NCBI GenBank assembly: GCA_045629065.1
Contig: JAZQQK010000009.1
Span: 1-20,119 of the forward strand
Direction: 5' to 3'
Length of the DNA: 20,119 nt
Origin: JAKSSM01 sp045629065
GTDB taxonomy: Bacteria > Bacillota > Clostridia > Peptostreptococcales > Anaerovoracaceae
This document shows, piece by piece, positions 15,630 through 20,119 of this stretch. The notes below the pieces were generated by a model. The model saw only the letters and a list, made by a program, of their open reading frames with translations, was not told the DNA's origin and did not search any database. The position numbers and the translations under genes were made by a program. Within the stretch, counting starts at the first letter, position 1. Every line of letters starts with the position of its first letter.

Positions 15630-16390
15630 TGTCTTATCCTTTCGTATAGTAAGATTCCTGCAGCAACGGAAGCATTCAAACTTTCGATATTTCCCTGCAT
15701 CGGAATGCTAATTTTCAAATCTGAGCTTTCGATTAGTTCCTGGCTGATGCCGTTTCCTTCGTTGCCGATAACGATAGCAACATCTTTTGTCAGGTCACAA
15801 TCGTAGTAGTCACAGTCCGCATTCATCGCTGTAGCTACTAACTTTTTGCCGGTCGCCCTGGTAAACTCCACGAGCTCTTGTGTGGAGGCCATGCTAACAA
15901 CCGGCACTCTAAAGAGTGAACCAGTCGCCGCCCTTACCACCTTTGACTGGAAACAATCGGCAGTTCCCTTTATAGCTATTATCAAGCTGTATCCTGCAGC
16001 ATCGGCAGTTCTTATAATCGTGCCGATATTGCCAGGATCCTGAAGTCTATCGAGAACCAAGAAGTTCGAACCATCGCCTTTCTTAAATTCCGCTAGATCA
16101 ACCTTTGGCTTTTCAACTATCGCTATGATGCCCTGCGAAGTTTCTGTCTCCGAAATCTGGCTGAAAAGTGATTCAGCGATTACGAAAGTCTTGTCCTCCA
16201 GGCCAAAAAGATCTTTGTCATAATCTGGCCTTATAAGCACCGTTTCTACCGTCTGGCCGCACTTGACCGCTTCGTGAACTAGGTTCTCACCTTCGATCAA
16301 ATATAGCCCGTGTTGGTCGCGATATTTCTTCACGAGGAGCTCTTTTGCAAGCTTAAATATTTTGTTGTCCTTTGAGCTAATTTCTCTCAA
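15614..16390 (-). CDS. TrmH/SpoU-family RNA 2'-O-methyltransferase (YsgA-like)
   Basis: This SPOUT-class enzyme probably adds a 2'-O-methyl group to rRNA using S-adenosylmethionine. An N-terminal substrate-binding domain (about 1-100, with LIEGENLVHEAV) precedes the knotted catalytic domain: motif 1 LQDPGNIGTIIRTADAAG (116-133), motif 2 VIGNEGNGIS (207-216) and motif 3 ISIPMQGNIESLNASVA (227-243). The start is a TTG at 16390, 8 bases after AGGAG. A longer frame from a GTG at 16432 starts inside the ftsZ terminator stem and is not credible. The length is 258 residues, normal for the family. In Bacillus subtilis the equivalent ysgA also sits directly before pheS. The exact rRNA target cannot be told. 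Confidence 0.9.
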   Translation of the reverse strand: MREISSKDNKIFKLAKELLVKKYRDQHGLYLIEGENLVHEAVKCGQTVETVLIRPDYDKDLFGLEDKTFVIAESLFSQISETETSQGIIAIVEKPKVDLAEFKKGDGSNFLVLDRLQDPGNIGTIIRTADAAGYSLIIAIKGTADCFQSKVVRAATGSLFRVPVVSMASTQELVEFTRATGKKLVATAMNADCDYYDCDLTKDVAIVIGNEGNGISQELIESSDLKISIPMQGNIESLNASVAAGILLYERIRQCKKN

Positions 16391-16398
16391 TTTCAACG

Positions 16399-16403
16399 CT
16401 CCT
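16399..16403 (-). promoter_or_regulatory. Ribosome binding site that sets a TTG start for the trmH-family gene
   Basis: AGGAG on the minus strand lies 8 bases before the TTG at 16390. A second TTG only 2 bases downstream of it (near 16396) is too close, so 16390 is preferred. Confidence 0.7.
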
Positions 16404-16413
16404 ATATTATGCG

Positions 16414-16438
16414 AAAAAGCCGGTGGTAACACCGGCTT
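16414..16438 (-). terminator. Intrinsic terminator after ftsZ
   Basis: On the minus strand, AAGCCGGTG-TTAC-CACCGGCTT forms a perfect 9-bp G+C-rich stem with a 4-base loop, followed by three further T residues (five T in all). It begins 16 bases after the ftsZ stop codon. The T-tract is short, so some read-through into the trmH-pheST genes is likely, which they may need because no promoter is visible after it. Confidence 0.78.
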
Positions 16439-16454
16439 GCATTTACTCTAGCCT

Positions 16455-17612
16455 CTAGAGGAAGCTTGGAAGATCAAAACGTGATCCCGAGTCCTCATCA
16501 TCCTTCTTGTTTAGCAGGTCTTGGATATTTACTTCTCTTGCATCCATTCCATCAAAAGTTGTTTGTGCGGCTTGTTCAAAAGTTCCGAGTCCTGTTGGCT
16601 CTTGAACTTGTGGTTGAACTGGCTGGTTGATTATACCGCCTTCGTCTAAACCTTCATCAAAGCCTGTAGCAATTACTGTGATGGCAATTTCATCGTTCAT
16701 TTCTTCGTCGATTGAAGCACCGAAGATTAATACGCAATCTTCGTTAGCTTGTTCTTCTACGAGAGTAGCGATTTCGTTAACCTCTAACATGCCTAAATCA
16801 TATCCGCCGGATACATAGAGGAGGATGCCCTTTGCTCCCTTGATTGTTGTTTCAAGAAGTGGGCTTTCGATAGCTGACTTAACAGCCACCTCGGCACGAT
16901 CTTCACCGGAAGCTCTACCGATACCCATATGTGCAACGCCCTTGTCATACATTACTGTCTTAACATCGGCGAAGTCTACGTTGATAAGTGCTGAATCTGA
17001 AATCAAATCGGAGATTCCCTGAACGCCCTGTCTTAATACATCATCTGACATTTGGAATGCTTCGAGCATTGTAGTTGTCTTAGAGCTGTTTTCGATGAGC
17101 TTCTGGTTAGGAATTACTACGAGTGAGTCAACGTATTGCTTTAAGAAGTTAATTCCTAATTCGGCTTGATTGCGGCGCTTCTTTCCTTCCCAAACGAAAG
17201 GCTTAGTTACTACGCCTACTGTAAGGATACCCATATCCTTTGCAGCCTTTGCGATAATAGGTGCTGCACCTGTTCCTGTGCCGCCTCCCATACCAGCTGT
17301 AATGAAGACCATATCAGCACCTTCGAGAATAGCTGTAATCTCATCATAAGTTTCTTCTGCTGCGAGCTGTCCAATCTCTGGGTTAGCGCCAGCACCAAGT
17401 CCTCTTGTGAGCTTCTCTCCAATCTGAATTTTGATCTCGGCCAAATTTTTATTTAAGGCCTGTCTATCTGTATTAACGGCGATGAAATCTAATCCTTTCA
17501 TACCGCTTGAAATCATGTTGTTAATGGCATTGCAACCACCGCCACCTACACCGATGACTTTGATTACCGCACCCTTTTCTTTATTATCTTCGAAAAATAG
17601 CATGTCAGGCAT
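16455..17612 (-). CDS. ftsZ: Cell division protein FtsZ
   Basis: FtsZ is the tubulin-like GTPase that forms the cytokinetic ring. From the chosen start it has 385 residues. The GTP-binding region has GVGGGGCNAINNM (21-33) and the tubulin signature GMGGGTGTGAAP (107-118). The T7 synergy loop is NVDFADVKTVM (211-221), with Asp213 and Asp216 for GTP hydrolysis across the filament interface. A variable linker (about 325-370) leads to the conserved C-terminal peptide SRFDLPSFL, the docking site for membrane anchors and ZapA-type partners. The start MPDMLFF is chosen because AGGAGG lies 9 bases before it; a longer frame from 17678 lacks any signal. The gene has its own promoter and is flanked by terminators. 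No ftsA lies between ftsQ and ftsZ. Confidence 0.98.
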   Translation of the reverse strand: MPDMLFFEDNKEKGAVIKVIGVGGGGCNAINNMISSGMKGLDFIAVNTDRQALNKNLAEIKIQIGEKLTRGLGAGANPEIGQLAAEETYDEITAILEGADMVFITAGMGGGTGTGAAPIIAKAAKDMGILTVGVVTKPFVWEGKKRRNQAELGINFLKQYVDSLVVIPNQKLIENSSKTTTMLEAFQMSDDVLRQGVQGISDLISDSALINVDFADVKTVMYDKGVAHMGIGRASGEDRAEVAVKSAIESPLLETTIKGAKGILLYVSGGYDLGMLEVNEIATLVEEQANEDCVLIFGASIDEEMNDEIAITVIATGFDEGLDEGGIINQPVQPQVQEPTGLGTFEQAAQTTFDGMDAREVNIQDLLNKKDDEDSGSRFDLPSFL

Positions 17613-17620
17613 ATACATGT

Positions 17621-17627
17621 TCCTCCT
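17621..17627 (-). promoter_or_regulatory. Ribosome binding site that fixes the ftsZ start
   Basis: AGGAGGA lies 8 bases before the ATG at 17612. The ATG two codons earlier (17618) is only 2 bases from it, and the upstream frame to 17678 would place it inside the coding sequence. Confidence 0.85.
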
Positions 17628-17649
17628 ATTTGTTTCATAAGTATAATAT

Positions 17650-17678
17650 ATTTTAACATATATAGTAGGAAGTTGCAA
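17650..17678 (-). promoter_or_regulatory. Promoter of ftsZ
   Basis: On the minus strand, TTGCAA (17678-17673) and TAAAAT (17655-17650) are separated by exactly 17 bases. Both are close to the sigma-A consensus. The promoter starts just after the terminator that follows ftsQ and would give a leader of roughly 30 bases before the ftsZ ATG. A nearby ATATTATAC could be an alternative -10. Confidence 0.65.
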
Positions 17679-17679
17679 T

Positions 17680-17703
17680 AAAAAAAGAGCCCTTTTGGGC
17701 CCT
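17680..17703 (-). terminator. Intrinsic terminator after ftsQ
   Basis: On the minus strand, AGGGCCC-AAAA-GGGCTCT makes a 7-bp stem with one G-T pair and an AAAA loop, followed by a run of T. It lies 17 bases after the ftsQ stop codon and directly before the ftsZ promoter. It should end the murG-ftsQ transcript, at least in part. Confidence 0.85.
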
Positions 17704-17720
17704 AAAATTAAGAAAATTTG

Positions 17721-18470
17721 CTAGTCAATATTAGGCGAAAAAGCCGTCGCATTTATGTCTGTAACGAGTATAGTTCCGCGCTCGATTTGCTTGTCAAAAA
17801 GGTTGAGAACAACGGACTGCAAAGTACCGTTTTTCATGTTAGAAATTACGTCCTCATACTTGCCCTCGCAAGCTAAAGTATCGAGGATGTAGCACTTGAC
17901 TCCGCTCTGCTCGATTTCTACTCGTTTGAATAACATTTTGTATTCGTTTGTAGCTTCGATAAGTTCGATAGCTTGTCTAAGTTGTACGCTCTCTTCAACC
18001 TCGCAAAGTTCGCCTACATTAAGCTTTGTGAGTGTAATGCCTTTTATGACTGGAACCTGTGGGTCTACGGATGCTTTTCTAAGCACCATTCCTTCACTAT
18101 CGATAACCACAAATTTTTCACCGTAAACGAGTGCCGCAATCTGAGTTCTCTCAGTGAGATGGATTTCGACAGTTGAAGGCAACTTTCTCTTAACTTCCAC
18201 GCTTTGCATATAGGCGTCTCTCTCGAGTCTTGCCTTCATGTCCTTGGGGTCAATTCCAGTGAAAATATTCAGTCCGGTTTTACAGTTTCCCATGTTGAGA
18301 ATTTCGGATGAATTGTAGTAATTAGCACCTGTTACAACATACTCGGAAACGTTGAAAATAGGTGATTTTAAGCAGAAATATACTCCGCCGCACAGCAAAA
18401 GAAAGATTAGAAATCTAATCCAAAATTTGATTATTCTTTTTCTCTTGTTGCGTCTGCGTTCTTCTTTCAT
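17721..18470 (-). CDS. ftsQ: Cell division protein FtsQ/DivIB
   Basis: This bitopic divisome protein, 249 residues, bridges early and late division proteins and binds FtsB/FtsL (DivIC) outside the membrane. A very basic N-terminal tail (KEERRRNKRKR) is followed by one membrane segment (about 14-34). A POTRA domain (about 36-107) includes VTGANYYNSSEI and VKRKLPSTVEIHLTER, then the FtsQ/DivIB beta domain follows with the typical AALVYGEKFVVIDSEG start. The ATG directly follows the murG stop (TAA then ATG). The nearest Shine-Dalgarno-like AAGGA is 13 bases upstream, so translation is probably coupled to murG. A terminator follows the gene. In Bacillota it would be called divIB. Confidence 0.92.
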   Translation of the reverse strand: MKEERRRNKRKRIIKFWIRFLIFLLLCGGVYFCLKSPIFNVSEYVVTGANYYNSSEILNMGNCKTGLNIFTGIDPKDMKARLERDAYMQSVEVKRKLPSTVEIHLTERTQIAALVYGEKFVVIDSEGMVLRKASVDPQVPVIKGITLTKLNVGELCEVEESVQLRQAIELIEATNEYKMLFKRVEIEQSGVKCYILDTLACEGKYEDVISNMKNGTLQSVVLNLFDKQIERGTILVTDINATAFSPNID

Positions 18471-19565
18471 TTAGCGAGTGATTTCCTTATAAATTATATC
18501 CAATGCTTCCATAGGAGCGCACTCTTTAGCACATTCTCCCATCTCAGTTAATTTCTTTTTATTTCTCAGTAAGCTGATAATTTGATCCACTAAATCAATT
18601 ACGACTAAGTCCTTCTCTTCTACCAAGATTGCTCCGCCTCTATCTGCTACTGCCTTCGCATTGAAATACTGGTGGTTGGCAGTTACATTAGGCGATGGAA
18701 TAAGGACGGATGGTTTGCCGCAAACCGTTGTCTCAGCTACGCTTAGGGCACCTGAGCGTTCAATTACCAAATCGCTTGCCATGAGGTAATTATCCATGTT
18801 ATTGATGTAATCTTTTACCTCAATATTCGACTGGATTTCTACTCCGTCATTCTTGATTTTAGCATCGATTATTTCTTTATATCTAACGCCTGTTCCGAAG
18901 ATTAAGCGATAGTGTTCTTTGCCGTTAAGGCGCTTCATGAGCTCAAAAGCAGTATTGTTTATAGTCTCTGCTCCAAGGCTACCGCCGAACGATAAAATTA
19001 CGATTTCGTCTTCTGAGATACCGAGATTCTTGCGAGCCTCTTCCCTAGTCAAGTTAAAGAATGTCTCTCTAACAGGGTTTCCTGCATATATAATTTTCTT
19101 CTCATCTCTGAAATATTTTCTTGCGTCATCAAAGCCCAAGAACACCTTTTTTACATATCTTTCAAGGCTTCTATTAGCAACTCCCGGGAAGGCATTTTGC
19201 TCGTGGAGATAGCAAGGTATACCCATTCTCGCACCCGTGAAAATCGTTGGAAAACAAGCATAGCCGCCAGTTCCAATGATATAGTCAGGTTTGAATTCTT
19301 TTAGAATTTTCGATGACTGAATTATACCGCGGTTAGTGTGGTGAATAGTCTCTGCGAGCTTTAATGGATTAGTCCTGTTGATGCCCTTTGCGTCTACCAA
19401 TTTAATGTTGTAGCCCATTCTTGGAACAAGGTCTTTTTCCATACCGTGTTCGGAGCCAACATAGAGGACTTCACAATCCGGATTTTCCTTTTGAAATTTC
19501 TGAGCGATGGCAATGGCTGGGTAGATATGACCACCTGTGCCGCCACCTGTAACGATGATTCTCAT
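18471..19565 (-). CDS. murG: UDP-N-acetylglucosamine-N-acetylmuramyl-(pentapeptide) pyrophosphoryl-undecaprenol GlcNAc transferase MurG
   Basis: MurG converts lipid I to lipid II on the inner face of the membrane by adding GlcNAc. It has 364 residues, a normal length, with the GT-B fold of two Rossmann domains. Visible motifs are GGGTGGHIYPA (7-17), GTGGYACFPT and HEQNAFPG in the acceptor half, then AGNPVR, SFGGSLGA, SGALSVAE and PSPNVTANHQYFNA in the UDP-GlcNAc-binding half. The motif before SGALSVAE reads VIER, where many MurG proteins have a Ser-Arg-Ala-Gly run; this is a mild variation. The gene starts 4 bases after the ftsW stop. No Shine-Dalgarno sequence is visible before its ATG, so expression probably relies on coupling to ftsW. 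Confidence 0.97.
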   Translation of the reverse strand: MRIIVTGGGTGGHIYPAIAIAQKFQKENPDCEVLYVGSEHGMEKDLVPRMGYNIKLVDAKGINRTNPLKLAETIHHTNRGIIQSSKILKEFKPDYIIGTGGYACFPTIFTGARMGIPCYLHEQNAFPGVANRSLERYVKKVFLGFDDARKYFRDEKKIIYAGNPVRETFFNLTREEARKNLGISEDEIVILSFGGSLGAETINNTAFELMKRLNGKEHYRLIFGTGVRYKEIIDAKIKNDGVEIQSNIEVKDYINNMDNYLMASDLVIERSGALSVAETTVCGKPSVLIPSPNVTANHQYFNAKAVADRGGAILVEEKDLVVIDLVDQIISLLRNKKKLTEMGECAKECAPMEALDIIYKEITR

Positions 19566-19569
19566 AATT

Positions 19570-20119
19570 TTACTTGTTTGTCTGTTTTGAAATATTTAAT
19601 AATACGCCTGCAAGGCCCATGAATAACAATGTTGCATTACCACCATAGCTGATGAAAGGAAGAGTGATTCCTGTTGGTGGGAATGATGATGTAACTACAG
19701 CAAAGTGAACCAGTGTCTGGAAGCCGATTAGAAGAACTATTCCGGCTGCCATTAAAGTGCCTGTGAGATCCTTTGCTCTAAGTGCAGTTAAGCAGCCTCT
19801 GTAGATCAGGCATATATATACTATCATGAGGCAAAGAACGCCTACAAAACCGCATTCTTCTGCTATTACTGCTAATATGAAATCGTTCTGTGGCATAGGG
19901 AGATAGAGGTTCTTTTGGATACTGTTTCCTATACCTTTACCGAATACTCCGCCTGAACCTATAGCATATAAGGATTGAACTGCGTTCCAACCGAAGCCGA
20001 GCTTATCAGCGAATGGATCTTTGAAACTCAAGAATCTTTGGAATCTATAGCCCTGTGGATTAGCGATTATAAGCGCTATGCCTGCGGCAGCACCAGTGGC
20101 TACACATGCACCCCACTGC
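19570..20119 (-). CDS. ftsW: FtsW/SpoVE-type SEDS glycosyltransferase, C-terminal part
   Basis: Only the last 182 residues are inside the window; the frame is open to the right edge. This SEDS-family membrane protein polymerises lipid II into glycan strands for septal wall synthesis. The visible part has the extracytoplasmic loop RFQRFLSFKDPFAD, the signature GWNAVQSLYAIGSGGVFGKG, LPMPQNDFILAVIAEECGF, and the late SEDS motif PPTGITLPFISYGG, with about four membrane segments. A TTG at 20031 within this part is not a start, because the homologous sequence continues upstream of it. The place before murG favours FtsW or SpoVE over RodA. Which of the two cannot be decided from this fragment. Confidence 0.92.
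   Translation of the reverse strand, partial: QWGACVATGAAAGIALIIANPQGYRFQRFLSFKDPFADKLGFGWNAVQSLYAIGSGGVFGKGIGNSIQKNLYLPMPQNDFILAVIAEECGFVGVLCLMIVYICLIYRGCLTALRAKDLTGTLMAAGIVLLIGFQTLVHFAVVTSSFPPTGITLPFISYGGNATLLFMGLAGVLLNISKQTNK

Noticed and set aside
16391..16432. GTG start for the trmH-family gene
   Set aside because: The codon lies in the stem of the ftsZ terminator and lacks a ribosome binding site; the TTG at 16390 has one at ideal spacing.
16391..16454. T-box or amino-acid-sensing leader before trmH-pheST
   Set aside because: The gap is only 64 bases and holds just the terminator hairpin and ribosome binding site; no T-box sequence or specifier stem fits.
17613..17678. In-frame 22-codon N-terminal extension of FtsZ
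   Set aside because: It would begin inside the promoter region, and the AGGAGG site points to the ATG at 17612.
19570..20031. A short stand-alone protein starting at the TTG at 20031
   Set aside because: The frame is open to the right edge and the upstream residues continue the FtsW homology, so it is the end of a longer gene.

Overview
The window looks like a chromosomal segment from a low-to-moderate G+C Bacillota, most likely an anaerobic member of the Clostridia. The reasons are strong AGGAGG ribosome binding sites, tightly packed co-directional genes, DivIB-type FtsQ, ATP-dependent PEP carboxykinase, and the trmH-pheS-pheT-zapA-mutS2 gene order known from Bacillota. Every supported gene is on the minus strand, so transcription runs from high to low coordinates. 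The genus cannot be told from the sequence. The spoIIGA-sigE pair that often follows ftsZ in endospore formers is absent, which hints at a non-sporulating lineage (inference).

Right end (about 20119 to 16455): the end of a division and cell wall cluster, in transcription order ftsW (cut by the window edge), murG, ftsQ/divIB and ftsZ. FtsW polymerises glycan, MurG makes lipid II, FtsQ is a bitopic divisome protein and FtsZ builds the ring. A terminator follows ftsQ, ftsZ has its own good promoter, and another hairpin terminator follows ftsZ, so ftsZ is probably transcribed largely alone.

Middle (about 16390 to 7476): a translation, division and ribosome-rescue run of trmH-family rRNA methyltransferase, pheS, pheT, zapA, mutS2 and argS. 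Genes overlap or are separated by 1 to 29 bases, except for a 100-base hairpin-rich gap between pheS and pheT. The cvpA, polX and rnhC genes seen in this neighbourhood in Bacillus are missing.

Lower middle (7446 to 1341): a TPR protein of unknown role, an ABC exporter pair (ATPase plus 12-TM permease, EcsAB-like), an alpha/beta hydrolase and pckA. The block ends in a strong bidirectional terminator at 1299..1330.

Left end (1298 to 1): a small accessory locus. A near-consensus promoter carrying two 18-bp palindromic operator copies drives a DUF3990 protein (probable ADP-ribosyltransferase-like fold), which overlaps a second gene whose protein ends in the start of an XRE-type helix-turn-helix cut by the window edge. 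This looks like an autoregulated toxin-antitoxin or defence-type module and is the most interesting part of the window. No tRNA, rRNA, CRISPR array or insertion sequence was seen. No stretch of more than 300 bases lacks a gene.
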